A stretch of 64,000 nt of DNA from Mycobacterium sp. 852002-51057_SCH5723018. GTDB lineage: Bacteria; Actinomycetota; Actinomycetes; Mycobacteriales; Mycobacteriaceae. The notes under the pieces are model-generated. The model was given only the letters and a program-made list of their open reading frames with translations. It did not search any database and was not told the origin of the DNA. Of this stretch, positions 21,269 through 30,615 are shown in pieces. Numbering within the stretch: position 1 is the first letter of the stretch; each line of letters begins with the position of its first letter. The position numbers and the translations under genes were made by a program. Where the stretch lies: NCBI RefSeq assembly GCF_001667035.1, contig NZ_LZIR01000025.1:1-64000 (forward strand). The letters are read 5' to 3'.

Positions 21269-21931
21269 ATGTCGTCGGCGAACCCGAACTCGGCCCGTGT
21301 TTCTGACTCGCAGCCGCGCGAGGTGATGAACGTGGCGGTACTGGCCGAGTCGGAACTGGGCTCGGAAGCGCAGCGGGAACGCCGCAAGCGCATCCTGGAC
21401 GCCACCATGGCCATCGCGTCCAAGGGCGGCTACGAAGCGGTTCAGATGCGCGCCGTGGCCGACCGCGCCGATGTGGCGGTGGGCACGCTGTACCGTTACT
21501 TCCCGTCGAAGGTGCACCTGCTGGTATCGGCGCTGGGCCGGGAGTTCAGTCGCATCGACGCCAAGACCGACCGCTCCGCGGTGGCCGGGGGCACGCCGTT
21601 CCAACGGCTCAACTTCATGGTCGGCAAGCTCAACCGCGCCATGCAACGCAATCCGCTGCTGACCGAGGCGATGACACGTGCCTACGTCTTCGCCGATGCG
21701 TCGGCGGCGACTGAAGTCGACAACGTCGAGAAGATCATCGATTCCATGTTCGCCCGTGCGATGGCCGACGGGGAGCCGACCGAGGAGCAGTACCACATCG
21801 CCCGGGTGCTCTCGAACGTATGGACGTCGAACCTGCTCGCCTGGCTCACCCGGCGGGCATCGGCGACCGACGTCAGCAAGCGGCTGGACCTGGCCGTGCG
21901 ATTGCTGATCGGCCACCAGGAATCCAGCTAG
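21269..21931 (+). CDS. kstR: KstR, TetR-family master repressor of cholesterol catabolism
   Basis: A 220-residue TetR regulator. The helix-turn-helix region is 'AIASKGGYEAVQMRAVADRADVAVGTLYRYFPSK' (given in part; about residues 45–80), almost identical to Rv3574. KstR binds steroid-CoA thioesters and then leaves DNA. Two starts are possible. I chose ATG 21269 because AAAGGAG precedes it by about 11 nt. ATG 21326 would give a protein close to the 199-residue form. It is divergent from fadE34 over a perfect KstR site, so it is autoregulated. Confidence 0.93.
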   Translation: MSSANPNSARVSDSQPREVMNVAVLAESELGSEAQRERRKRILDATMAIASKGGYEAVQMRAVADRADVAVGTLYRYFPSKVHLLVSALGREFSRIDAKTDRSAVAGGTPFQRLNFMVGKLNRAMQRNPLLTEAMTRAYVFADASAATEVDNVEKIIDSMFARAMADGEPTEEQYHIARVLSNVWTSNLLAWLTRRASATDVSKRLDLAVRLLIGHQESS

Positions 21932-22010
21932 CGGCGATCGCAAGCGCGGCCGGAGCCGGGCGCGGCGGGTCGCCGCCAGAAGGCTAGCGGCGATCGCCGC
22001 CAGAAGGCTA
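21931..22010. repeat. Structured interspersed repeat after kstR (copy B plus a deleted copy)
   Basis: 21931–21976 is a copy of the same element as at 17101 and 26303, with 7-bp ends GCGGCGA and TCGCCGC. It begins on the last base of the kstR stop codon. A second, internally deleted copy follows, giving a 16-bp direct repeat at 21971–21986 and 21995–22010, and runs into the stop codon of the LacI gene. Confidence 0.7.
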
Positions 22011-23087
22011 GGCCGGCGCGCCGGCGGTTCGGCCGCGGATCAGCTCGGTATCAAGGAGTTCGACGACCGGCAGGCCCGACCGGGGCGGCTTGAGCAGCAG
22101 TTCGCCGGCGCGGTGGCCCTTGCGCAGGCTCGGCTGCGCCACCGTCGTCAGCCCGCGGCTGATCGCCTCGGGCACGCCGTCGAACCCGGTGACGCTCATC
22201 TGGCCCGGCACGTAAATGCCATGGGCGCGAAGGTAATCCATGGCAGAGAGCGCCAGGATATCGGCGGTGCACATCAGTGCGGTGATCCGGGGGTTGGCCT
22301 CCAGCGCCACCTTGGCGGCGGCCCCGCCCGATTCCGGTAGGTGCTCGTAGCTTTCCACCACGGTCAACGAATCCGGGTCGGCGCCGGCGCGCGCCATCGC
22401 CTCCCACACGCCGATCATCCGTTCGCGCTGCACGTCGAAGGCCGGCGATTGCAACCGGTCGGCGTCCACCAGGCCCTGCCGGCGGTCCCGACCCAACCGC
22501 ATGGTCAGCAACCCGATCTCGCGGTGCCCCAGCCCGAGGACGTAGTCGGCCAGCTCGCGCATCGCCGCCCGGTCGTCGATACCGACCCGCGACACCCCCG
22601 ACAGGCCCTTCGGCTGGTCGACGACCACCACGGGCAACCGCCGCTGCAGCACCACCTGAAGGTAGGGATCTTCGTCGCAGACCGAATACACCAGGAAGCC
22701 ATCCACACCGGCGCCCAGCACGGCGGCCGTCCCGTCGTCGAGGCTGCGGCTGGCGCCGACCGCTACCAGGAGCAGCCCCTGGCCCAGCTCTTCGCACGAT
22801 TGCGCCACCCCGGCAACGAAATCCCGCGCCGCCGGGTCGCTGAAGAAATAGGTCAGCGGTTCGGCCATCACCAAACCGACCGCACCGGCCTTGCGGGTGC
22901 GCAACGAGCGCGCCACCGGGTCCGGTCCGGCGTACCCCAGCCGCTTCGCCGTGGCGAGCACCCGTTCGCGGAGGTCGGCGGAGAGCTGATCCGGCCGGTT
23001 GAAGGCATTCGAGATCGTCGTGCGCGAAACCTTCAACTCGTCGGCCAATGACGCCAGAGTCGCACGCCGGCGCGGTGTGGGACTCAC
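22008..23087 (-). CDS. LacI-family transcriptional regulator (Rv3575c-like)
   Basis: A 359-residue LacI/GalR regulator, the length of Rv3575c. The N-terminal helix-turn-helix is 'TLASLADELKVSRTTISNAFNRP' (about residues 8–30), followed by the hinge 'LGYAGPDPVARSLRTRKAGAVGL' and a periplasmic-binding-protein-like effector domain ending 'QMSVTGFDGVPEA'. I chose the GTG at 23087 on length; an in-frame GTG at 23132 would add 15 residues. Its ligand and targets are unknown. It is divergent from the pxpA operon, which it could regulate. Confidence 0.87.
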   Translation of the reverse strand: MSPTPRRRATLASLADELKVSRTTISNAFNRPDQLSADLRERVLATAKRLGYAGPDPVARSLRTRKAGAVGLVMAEPLTYFFSDPAARDFVAGVAQSCEELGQGLLLVAVGASRSLDDGTAAVLGAGVDGFLVYSVCDEDPYLQVVLQRRLPVVVVDQPKGLSGVSRVGIDDRAAMRELADYVLGLGHREIGLLTMRLGRDRRQGLVDADRLQSPAFDVQRERMIGVWEAMARAGADPDSLTVVESYEHLPESGGAAAKVALEANPRITALMCTADILALSAMDYLRAHGIYVPGQMSVTGFDGVPEAISRGLTTVAQPSLRKGHRAGELLLKPPRSGLPVVELLDTELIRGRTAGAPA

Positions 23088-23361
23088 GTTCGGTGACGCT
23101 ACAGCGGATCGCCCATCGGGCCTACGCGACACGAACCGCCTGGCGGTCGACGGGCCGGCCCCGGGACAGGTCTATGCCAGCACCGGGTGGATCGCCATGC
23201 GCGGCCAGCGGCTGGACGACAGCGTGCGTTGACCGTTCGGAACAACGTCGCCATCGACATCGTGACGTGCGTCCACCCAAGCCGGTTCGTCGAACAGATC
23301 GCGGCCAAGGTGGCCGGGCAGTAGGCGATGCGACGGGACACCGCCGCAATAAGCTAGGCGG

Positions 23362-24120
23362 GTGGCCGTCATCGACCTCAACGCCGACTTGGGGGAAAGC
23401 TTCGGCGTCTGGCGCCTCGGCGATGACGACGCCATGCTCGGGATCGTCAGCAGCGCCAACGTCGCCTGCGGCTTCCACGCCGGCGATCCCACCGGGCTGT
23501 TGCGGGTATGCCGGTCGGCCGCCGAGCGTGGCGTGCGCATCGGGGCGCAGGTGAGCTACCGCGACCTGGCCGGGTTCGGCAGGCGCTTCATCGACGTCGC
23601 GGCCGAGGACCTCATCGCCGACGTGGTGTACCAGATCGGCGCCCTACAGGCCATCGCGCGGGCGTCCGGCTCGGCGGTGTGTTACGTCAAACCCCATGGT
23701 GCGCTGTACAACACGATCGTCACCAACCGCTCGCAAGCCGCGGCGGTCGCCGAGGCGGTGCGATTGGTGGACCCCGCGCTTCCGGTGCTGGGCATGGCGG
23801 GCTCGGCGTTCTTCGACGAGGCCGGCCGGCGAGGCCTGCGCCGGGTGGCCGAGGCGTTCGCCGATCGCGCCTACCTGCCCGACGGCCAGCTGGTTTCGCG
23901 TCGCGAGCCGGGCGCGGTGCTCGACGACCCGGCGGCGATCGCCGACCGTGTGGTGACGATGGCGAGTTCGGGCCGGGTCACCGCGATCGACGGCACCGAG
24001 ATCGCCGTCAGCGTGGAATCGGTTTGCGTGCACGGCGATTCGCCCGGCGCGGTGCAGATCGCGACCGCGGTGCGCGATCGGCTGAAGGCCGCCGGCATCG
24101 ACCTGAGGTCGTTCTGCTGA
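23362..24120 (+). CDS. pxpA: PxpA (LamB/YcsF family), 5-oxoprolinase subunit A
   Basis: A 252-residue LamB/YcsF protein, recognisable from '[11 protein letters not shown]', '[14 protein letters not shown]', 'KPHGALYN' and '[10 protein letters not shown]'. In bacteria PxpA acts with PxpB and PxpC to hydrolyse 5-oxoproline to glutamate using ATP. PxpB/C genes are not in this window. The start is GTG 23362. Its stop codon overlaps the start of the next gene by one base, so it heads a three-gene run with an MBL-fold protein and an ion transporter. Confidence 0.88.
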   Translation: MAVIDLNADLGESFGVWRLGDDDAMLGIVSSANVACGFHAGDPTGLLRVCRSAAERGVRIGAQVSYRDLAGFGRRFIDVAAEDLIADVVYQIGALQAIARASGSAVCYVKPHGALYNTIVTNRSQAAAVAEAVRLVDPALPVLGMAGSAFFDEAGRRGLRRVAEAFADRAYLPDGQLVSRREPGAVLDDPAAIADRVVTMASSGRVTAIDGTEIAVSVESVCVHGDSPGAVQIATAVRDRLKAAGIDLRSFC

Positions 24121-25040
24121 TGCGACTCAAGCTCGGCCGGCCGGACCTGGCGCGCTATTCGGACCGGTTCGACGTGCCCGCCGCCGGACCCGACGCGCCG
24201 CTTTCGGTGACCTGGATGGGGGTGGCGACGCTGCTGCTCGACGACGGCTCGTCGGCGCTGATGACCGACGGGTACTTCTCGCGCCCCGGCCTGGCGCTGG
24301 TGGCGGCCGGCAAAGTCTCACCGTCGCCGGCGCGCGTGGACGGCTGCCTGGCCCGCGCGAAGGCGTCGCGCCTGGAAGCCGTCGTCCCGGTGCACACCCA
24401 CATCGACCACGTGCTGGACTCCGCCTTGGTCGCCGACCGCACCGGCGCCCGATTGGTCGGGGGCCGGTCGGCGGCCAACGTCGGGCGCGGCTACGGGCTG
24501 CCCGAGGACCGCATCGTCGTCGCCACCTCAGGCCAGCCAATCCGGTTGGGCGCCTACGACGTAACGCTGGTGGAGTCACACCATTGCCCGCCCGACCGGT
24601 TCCCGGGTGCGATCGAGGCGCCCCTGCGGCCGCCGGTGAGGGCGTCGGCCTACCGCTGCGGTGAGGCGTGGTCGACGCTCGTGCATCACCGGTCCTCGGA
24701 CCGGCGGCTGCTGATCCAAGGCAGCGCCGGCTTCGTCAAGGGCGCGCTGGCCGGCCACCGCGCCGACGCCGTGTACCTCAGCGTCGGACAGTTGGGGCTG
24801 CGGCCGCGGCCGTATCTGCTCGACTATTGGGACCAGACGGTGCGCGCGGTGGGCGCGCGCCGGGTGATCCTCATCCACTGGGACGACTTCTTCCGCCCGT
24901 TGTCAAAACCGTTGCGGGCCTTGCCGTACGCGGGCGACGACCTCGACGTGTCCATCCGCGCGCTCGACGAGCTGGCCGAACGCGACGGTGTCGCACTGCA
25001 CATGCCGACGGTGTGGCGGCGCGAAGATCCCTGGATGTGA
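24120..25040 (+). CDS. Metallo-beta-lactamase-fold protein (Rv3577-like)
   Basis: A 306-residue protein of the UlaG/L-ascorbate-lactonase-like MBL group. The first metal motif is 'VPVHTHIDHVLD' (HxHxDH). Later 'VESHHCPP' and 'ILIHWDDFF' supply further His and Asp ligands. There is no signal peptide. The ATG overlaps the pxpA TGA (TGATG). Substrate unknown; the family hydrolyses phosphate esters, lactones or lactams. Confidence 0.85.
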   Translation: MRLKLGRPDLARYSDRFDVPAAGPDAPLSVTWMGVATLLLDDGSSALMTDGYFSRPGLALVAAGKVSPSPARVDGCLARAKASRLEAVVPVHTHIDHVLDSALVADRTGARLVGGRSAANVGRGYGLPEDRIVVATSGQPIRLGAYDVTLVESHHCPPDRFPGAIEAPLRPPVRASAYRCGEAWSTLVHHRSSDRRLLIQGSAGFVKGALAGHRADAVYLSVGQLGLRPRPYLLDYWDQTVRAVGARRVILIHWDDFFRPLSKPLRALPYAGDDLDVSIRALDELAERDGVALHMPTVWRREDPWM

Positions 25041-25053
25041 AGCGGTTTCGACG

Positions 25054-26295
25054 TTGGGACTGACCGCTGCGCTGTTGCTGCTTGCTGCCGTGCTCGTGTT
25101 CGCCGTCGCCCGTCCGCGCGGCTTGCCGGAGGCGGTGGCGGCGGTTCCGGCGGCCGGCATCCTGATCGGGGTCGGCGCGATCTCGCTGCGGCAGGCGGCC
25201 GACGAGGTCGCCGGACTGTGGGAGGTGGTCGCCTTCCTGGGTGCCGTGCTGGTGCTGGCCAAGCTGTGCGACGACGAGGGCCTGTTCGAGGCGGCAGGCG
25301 CGGCGATCGCGCGGGGTCGCGTCGGCTCGGGCGGCCTGTTGCTGCGGGTGTTCACCGTCTCCTCACTCATCACCGCCGTGCTCAGCCTCGACGCCGCGGT
25401 GGTGTTGCTGACGCCGGTGGTGCTGGCCGGGGTGCGCCGGCTGCGGACCCCGGTGCGGCCCTACGCCTACGCCACCGCTCACCTGGCCAACGGCGCCTCG
25501 CTGCTGCTGCCGGTGTCCAATTTGACCAACCTGCTGGCCTTTCACCTGGCCAAGCTCTCGTTCACGAAGTTCACCCTGGTGATGGCGGTGCCCTGGCTGT
25601 GCACCGTCGCCACGCTCTACCTGGTGTTCCGGTGGTTTTTTGCCCGGGACCTGCGCACGCAGCCCGACCCCGAAGAACTCGGGCCGGCGGCGAGGCCTCC
25701 GGTGTTCGTGTTGGTGGTGGTCGGGCTGACGCTCGCCGGGTTCGCGGTCGGCGAGTCGGTGGGGGTGGCCCCGGCCTGGGTGGCCGTGGTCGGCGCCTCG
25801 GTGCTCGCGGTGCGCAGCCTGAGCCGCCGGCACACCACGGTCGCCGACATCGCGCGGTCGGTGCACGTGTCTTTCCTGGTGTTCGTGCTGGCGCTGGGCA
25901 TCGTGGTGCAGGCGGTGATGCTCAACGGCATGGACCGGGCGATGTCGTCGGTGCTGCCGTCGGGTTCGGGGCTACCCGCCTTGCTGGCGATCGCCGTGAT
26001 CGCCGCCGTGCTGGCCAACGTCGTCAACAACCTGCCCGCCACGCTGGTCCTGCTGCCGCTGGTGTCGCCGGGCGGCCCGGTGGCGATCCTGGCCGTGCTG
26101 ATCGGGGTCAACATCGGCCCGAACCTGACCTACGTGGGTTCGCTGTCGAACCTGTTGTGGCGGCGGGTGTTGCGCCGCCACGATGTCGACGCCGGGGTGG
26201 GCGAATACACCCGCCTGGGCCTGAGCACCGTGCCCCCCGCGCTGGTGCTGGCGGTGCTGGCGCTGTGGGCGTCGGCGCGGCTGCTGGGCGTCTAA
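25054..26295 (+). CDS. arsB2: ArsB/NhaD-type ion transporter (ArsB2, Rv3578-like)
   Basis: A 413-residue integral membrane protein of the ArsB/NhaD (ion transporter) superfamily with about 11–12 hydrophobic segments, such as 'GLTAALLLLAAVLVFAVA'. It has the family's paired half-helix regions 'SLDAAVVLLTPVVL' and 'NVVNNLPATLVLLPL'. It is called arsenite permease by homology, but no ars genes are near and the ion is not known. The TTG at 25054 gives 413 residues, matching Rv3578; the longer open frame has no better start. It lies 13 bp after the MBL gene. Confidence 0.87.
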   Translation: MGLTAALLLLAAVLVFAVARPRGLPEAVAAVPAAGILIGVGAISLRQAADEVAGLWEVVAFLGAVLVLAKLCDDEGLFEAAGAAIARGRVGSGGLLLRVFTVSSLITAVLSLDAAVVLLTPVVLAGVRRLRTPVRPYAYATAHLANGASLLLPVSNLTNLLAFHLAKLSFTKFTLVMAVPWLCTVATLYLVFRWFFARDLRTQPDPEELGPAARPPVFVLVVVGLTLAGFAVGESVGVAPAWVAVVGASVLAVRSLSRRHTTVADIARSVHVSFLVFVLALGIVVQAVMLNGMDRAMSSVLPSGSGLPALLAIAVIAAVLANVVNNLPATLVLLPLVSPGGPVAILAVLIGVNIGPNLTYVGSLSNLLWRRVLRRHDVDAGVGEYTRLGLSTVPPALVLAVLALWASARLLGV

Positions 26296-26299
26296 TTCC

Positions 26300-26433
26300 G
26301 ATGGCGGCGACCCGCTTCACCCGGCTCCGCCGCACTCGCGATCGCCGCCGGCCCGATGGCGGCGACCCGCTTCACCCGGCTCCGCCGCACTCGCGATCGC
26401 CGCTGGCCCGATGGCGGCGACCCGCCGCTGGCC
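26300..26433. repeat. Tandem 55-bp structured repeat after arsB2 (copy A, 2 full plus 1 deleted)
   Basis: Units 26300–26354 and 26355–26409 differ at one position. A third, internally deleted unit occupies 26410–26433 and ends just before the stop codon of the LuxR-type gene. Each full unit holds 8-bp ends GGCGGCGA and TCGCCGC(C/T) flanking a core shared with the elements at 17101 and 21931. It fills the whole gap between two convergent genes. Confidence 0.85.
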
Positions 26434-26436
26434 TGA

Positions 26437-29088
26437 TCAGTCGCCGCCGCGTCGGCATCGCATGATCGAAGCCAGCTCCTCGCGGGATTGGGCTCCTACC
26501 CGCTGGCAGGCGCGGTATACGTGGCCCTCCACCGTGCGCACCGACATCACCAGCTGGTCGGCGATCTGGCGGTTGGACAGGCCGGCCACCACGAGCTCGA
26601 TTACGTCACGCTGGCGACCCGACAGCTTCACACCGGCCGGAGTGCGCAGCGCCGGCGTGTGTAAACCCCCGCATTCGTCGGCCAATTCGCGAGCCAACGC
26701 CGCCGCATAGAGCCCGCGCTTGTGTTGTTGGCTTTCGTCGAACGCGACCGAGGCCTGCGCCGCAGCGTCCGCGGCCGTAGCCCGATCACCGATCCGCCGG
26801 TACGCGGCCGAGGCCGCCAGCAGTCCTTCGCCCTTTCCGGCCAGCAGCGCCTCGGCATGCGACGCAACGGCATCGGCCAGCGGCAGCGATAAAGCCGCGG
26901 CCAGTTCCCGGGCCCGCGGCGCCCCCGACGCGTCGCCCCACTGCGCCGCGGCCTGTATGCAGGCCAGCTCGTGGGTGGGCTGGCCTCGGTCGCGGGCAAG
27001 CCGTGCCGCCTCCTGCGCGGTCGCCACGGCCTCGTTCAAGCGGCCGCTGGCCGCCATGGCCCACCCGCTGGACAGCGACATGGCGGTATGCATGAACAGA
27101 AACCCGGGCGACACACACGAGCGTGCGTTGGCCACGGCGTCGTTGGCTTCGGCGGGTTGTCCGAGTTTTGCGTGTGCCTCGGCCAACGCGAAATAGCTCG
27201 CCGGCTGCAAACCCGTCGTGATGGCGTGCCGTTGCACACCGGCCAGCGCTTCGTGCAACAGCCGGGCCGCGTCGCCGACGGCGCCGCGGGCCAGGTCGGC
27301 GTGCCCCAGCAAGAAGGCCAGGTTGGCGTAGGCCAGGCCGGGAATGTCGCGGGCAGAGTCGGCCACCTGCCTTGCGGTGCTGACGAGTTCCTCGAGGCGC
27401 CCGGTCAACCGGCAGGCGCGGCCGTACACGGCGCCGAACCAGAAACGCATATGTGACGCCTGAAACGACGTGGTGGCGCGTCGCAGCGCCAGCTCGGCAA
27501 CGGTCGGGAGCCCGTCGACGCTACCCAGCGCCCCCATCGCCATGATCAGCGCAAGCGAGGCCATCATCGCGTGAAAGTCCGAGAGCGCCGGGAAATCCAG
27601 CGCGGCCCTGGCCCTTTCGGCCGCCAACTCGCAGCGCGCCGACACCGCGTCCAGGCACGCCTGCACCGCCTGCCGCTCCGCCACCTGCGCCGCGGTCTCG
27701 GGTGCCTTTGAATCTGGGTGGGCAAGCCGGTCCAGTATCACCGCCGCGTCCGCGGGCTTGCCGAGCATCCAGATCAGGTTGGCCGCCCGCACCGTCGACC
27801 AGTAATGGCCTTCGGGCGAGTCGTTATCGGCCAGCTCACGCAGCGCCGTCTCGGCCTCCTCGCCGCGTCCCAGCAGCCACAGGTTCATCGCCCGCACCTC
27901 GGCGGCCCCGGGCGCCCCGGCCTGCGCGGCGGCGGTGGCGAACCGGTCGGCCAAATCCAGATCCAGCAGCGTCATCGCGTGCCGCGCCGATTCCAGATAC
28001 AGCTCGGGCTGGGGGTCCAGGTCCGACTCCAGGCTGAGCAGGGCCCGGCGCACGGTTGCCTGCATATCGGCGTCGCCGGTCTTCGCCAGCCGCGTCGCGA
28101 GCTTGCCCCGGATCGCCGACAGATACATCTCGCCGGCGGTCGCGCGGCGCAGCTCGCCGAAGAGCGGGTGCGCCAGCCGGGCCATCAGCCCGCCGACGGT
28201 GCGCTCAACGCTGACCAGGCCCATCGTCTCGGCGACTGCCAGGTCGCGGCGGGGCACCAAATCGCACAGTACGTCGACGGCCAGCGGCTCGCACTGCGAC
28301 AGCGTGTCGACCACCAGCGCCAGCCGTGGGCTCAGCCGACCCAGCCGGCGCCCCACCGTGTCGGACAGGCTCGCCGATACTGCGACGTCGCCGTCCCACA
28401 TCCACACCCCGGCCGATTCCCGCATCCGCCTGGCCGCCACCTGGTCGGAAAGCAACTGCCGGAGGAACAGCGTGTTTCCGCCGGTCAGCTTCCGGAACCG
28501 GGCCGCGCTGCGCGCGTCGACCGGGCCGCCCAGCGCGCTCTCGATCACCTCGCGGGTGGCCGCGACCGAAAGCGGTTCGAGATCCAGGCGAACCAGCAAC
28601 CCGTCCTTCCACAAGGCTGTCACCGCATCGGGCTCTTCGGCGCCGGTGCGCACGGTGACCACCAGCCGCGCCCCGCCCGATTGCGCCAGCTCGTGAATGA
28701 CGAGGCCGGACAATCCGTCCAGCAGGTGCGCGTCATCGACCCCCACCACGACGCGGCCCCGATGCTGTTGCGCCACAAAAGAATTGATCACGCGTCGCAC
28801 GTTGGTGAGGGGATCCGACATGGCCTGGCCCAGCAACCCGATGAACGCACCCAGGGGCAACGCACGCGCCGATTCGGTGCCGACGATCCACTGTGTGCGC
28901 TCGCCGGAGGCCTCGGCGCACCGCAGCGTTTCGCGGGCCAGCCAGGTCTTGCCTACGCCAGCAGCTCCGGCGATCACCACGCCGGAGTGGTTGCCCGCCC
29001 CGCTCAGGGCGCGGCGAATGAACCGCAGTTCGCTATCACGCCCCGCCAGCGGTTTAGCGCTGATCACTCGGCGACTATAACTTTGCAT
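26437..29088 (-). CDS. Large ATP-binding LuxR-family (LAL) transcriptional regulator
   Basis: An 883-residue LAL regulator. The N-terminal AAA/STAND ATPase has the Walker A 'VVIAGAAGVGKTWLA' (about residues 36–50) and Walker B 'VVGVDDAHLL'. A long helical TPR-like middle follows, and the C-terminal LuxR helix-turn-helix is 'LSGRQRDVIELVVAGLSNRQ' to 'SVRTVEGHVYRACQRVG' (about 815–865). It starts at ATG 29088. It is divergent from an FAD monooxygenase over a 117-bp gap, so that gene is a likely target. Not in this place in M. tuberculosis. Confidence 0.9.
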   Translation of the reverse strand: MQSYSRRVISAKPLAGRDSELRFIRRALSGAGNHSGVVIAGAAGVGKTWLARETLRCAEASGERTQWIVGTESARALPLGAFIGLLGQAMSDPLTNVRRVINSFVAQQHRGRVVVGVDDAHLLDGLSGLVIHELAQSGGARLVVTVRTGAEEPDAVTALWKDGLLVRLDLEPLSVAATREVIESALGGPVDARSAARFRKLTGGNTLFLRQLLSDQVAARRMRESAGVWMWDGDVAVSASLSDTVGRRLGRLSPRLALVVDTLSQCEPLAVDVLCDLVPRRDLAVAETMGLVSVERTVGGLMARLAHPLFGELRRATAGEMYLSAIRGKLATRLAKTGDADMQATVRRALLSLESDLDPQPELYLESARHAMTLLDLDLADRFATAAAQAGAPGAAEVRAMNLWLLGRGEEAETALRELADNDSPEGHYWSTVRAANLIWMLGKPADAAVILDRLAHPDSKAPETAAQVAERQAVQACLDAVSARCELAAERARAALDFPALSDFHAMMASLALIMAMGALGSVDGLPTVAELALRRATTSFQASHMRFWFGAVYGRACRLTGRLEELVSTARQVADSARDIPGLAYANLAFLLGHADLARGAVGDAARLLHEALAGVQRHAITTGLQPASYFALAEAHAKLGQPAEANDAVANARSCVSPGFLFMHTAMSLSSGWAMAASGRLNEAVATAQEAARLARDRGQPTHELACIQAAAQWGDASGAPRARELAAALSLPLADAVASHAEALLAGKGEGLLAASAAYRRIGDRATAADAAAQASVAFDESQQHKRGLYAAALARELADECGGLHTPALRTPAGVKLSGRQRDVIELVVAGLSNRQIADQLVMSVRTVEGHVYRACQRVGAQSREELASIMRCRRGGD

Positions 29089-29205
29089 CCGCTTAGGTGG
29101 GCAAATTTATCGGCACGAATTGCGTAGCTGACTACGCTATCGGCGCCTACGGTTCGCTGTGAGCATGGCCTTCGTCAGCTAACGGCTGGGTGAAGGCGGT
29201 GGGAC

Positions 29206-30615
29206 ATGGGCGACGGCAGGGCATCGATCGGCAGTCACGCGGTGGTGTTGGGAGCGAGCATGGCCGGTCTGCTCGCCGCGCGGTCGCTCGCCGACTTCTT
29301 CGACGCGGTAACGGTGGTGGATCGCGACCCACTGCCCGACACCACGGCCGGTCGCCGGGGCGTGCCACAGGGCCGGCACCTTCACGCCCTGCTGGCCCGC
29401 GGCGCCCAGGCGATCGAGGAGCTGTTCCCCGGCATCCTCGACGAGCTGGTGCACGACGGTGCGCAATACGTCGACGGCCAGGATCTGTCGCGGCTCTACT
29501 ACAGCCTGGGCGGGCACCTGATGGCGCGCAGCGGCAGCGCCACCTCGTTCACCGCCTACTGCGCGACTCGGCCCTTCCTGGAGGGTCACGTCCGCCGGCG
29601 AGTGCGCGACATTCCCAATGTCACGCTGCTCGACGAGCACAACATCGCGTCGCTGACCTGGACGCCCGACCACCACCGCGTCACGGGCGCCCGGGTGGTC
29701 GACCGTCGCACCGGCGAAGGAAGCACGCTCAACGCTGATCTGGTGGTCGATGCCACCGGGCGCGCCGCCCACACCCCGACGTGGTTGGAAGGCGCCGGGT
29801 ACGACCGGCCGCCGGAGGACCGGGTCACGGTGCATTTGACCTACGTGAGCCAGCGGCTGCACATGGCGACGGGCGCGCCACACGAAGATGGGTTCCTCGT
29901 CGGGATCGTGCCGGGCAGGCCGAGAGGGGTCGGCCTGCTCCACTGCGAGGACGACACGTGGCTGTTCACCGTGATCGGCGTGGCCGGTTACGAGCCGCCC
30001 GGCGACCTCGCGGGCATGTGCGAATCCGTGCAGGACTGGACACCCGCCCACCTGATCGCCGCGGTGCGGGGCGCCGAACCCGTCGACGACCCGGTGCGGC
30101 ACAAGATGCCGTGCAGTCGCTGGCGCCGCTACGACAAGATGCGGCGCTTCCCCGAGGGCCTGCTCGTCACCGGCGACGCGGTCTGCAGCTTCAACCCGAT
30201 CTACGGGCAGGGCATGACGGTGGCCGCGCTCGAGGCGTTGGCCCTGCGCGACTGTTTATCATGCAGCACAGAGGATTTGGCGCGGCGATTCTTCCGCGCG
30301 GCGGCGGCGCCGATCCGCCAGGCCTGGCAATTGTCCGCCGTGCCCGATCTTGCCCTGCCCGAAATCGAGGGCACTCCACCGTTGCTGGCGCGGCTGTTCA
30401 ACGGTTACTTCGAGCGTGTTTTGACCGCCGCGGAATCCGACCCGGTGATCGTCGATCGGTTCGCCAGAGTGACCTCGCTGCTCGACCCCGCGACACGGCT
30501 GCTGCGCCCGGAGGTGGTGTGGCGCGTCGTCCGCGCCATCCGTCGCCGACGCCTCGATCGCATCGAAGGGCAGGACGCGGCGGCCGGTGTCCTCGCCGAA
30601 AGCGTGCCGAGCTAA
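29206..30615 (+). CDS. FAD-dependent monooxygenase/oxidoreductase
   Basis: A 469-residue flavoprotein of the UbiH/PHBH-like group. The dinucleotide-binding motif is 'VVLGASMAGLLAARSLAD' (about residues 13–30), the NAD/FAD motif 'LVVDATGR' follows, and the second FAD motif is 'LVTGDAVCSFNPIYGQGMTVA' (seen in part, about 321–341). Substrate unknown; relatives act on lipophilic ring compounds. There is no signal peptide. It ends in a 4-bp convergent overlap with the glycerophosphodiesterase gene (TAA and TAG share bases). The divergent LAL regulator probably controls it. Confidence 0.85.
   Translation: MGDGRASIGSHAVVLGASMAGLLAARSLADFFDAVTVVDRDPLPDTTAGRRGVPQGRHLHALLARGAQAIEELFPGILDELVHDGAQYVDGQDLSRLYYSLGGHLMARSGSATSFTAYCATRPFLEGHVRRRVRDIPNVTLLDEHNIASLTWTPDHHRVTGARVVDRRTGEGSTLNADLVVDATGRAAHTPTWLEGAGYDRPPEDRVTVHLTYVSQRLHMATGAPHEDGFLVGIVPGRPRGVGLLHCEDDTWLFTVIGVAGYEPPGDLAGMCESVQDWTPAHLIAAVRGAEPVDDPVRHKMPCSRWRRYDKMRRFPEGLLVTGDAVCSFNPIYGQGMTVAALEALALRDCLSCSTEDLARRFFRAAAAPIRQAWQLSAVPDLALPEIEGTPPLLARLFNGYFERVLTAAESDPVIVDRFARVTSLLDPATRLLRPEVVWRVVRAIRRRRLDRIEGQDAAAGVLAESVPS

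Noticed and set aside
23088..23361. Search for an operator between the LacI gene and pxpA
   Set aside because: I saw no convincing LacI-type palindrome in the gap.
27718..29127. A 469-codon open frame opposite the LAL regulator
   Set aside because: Antisense to a clear ATPase/HTH gene; low-complexity Gln/Arg/Pro-rich product.
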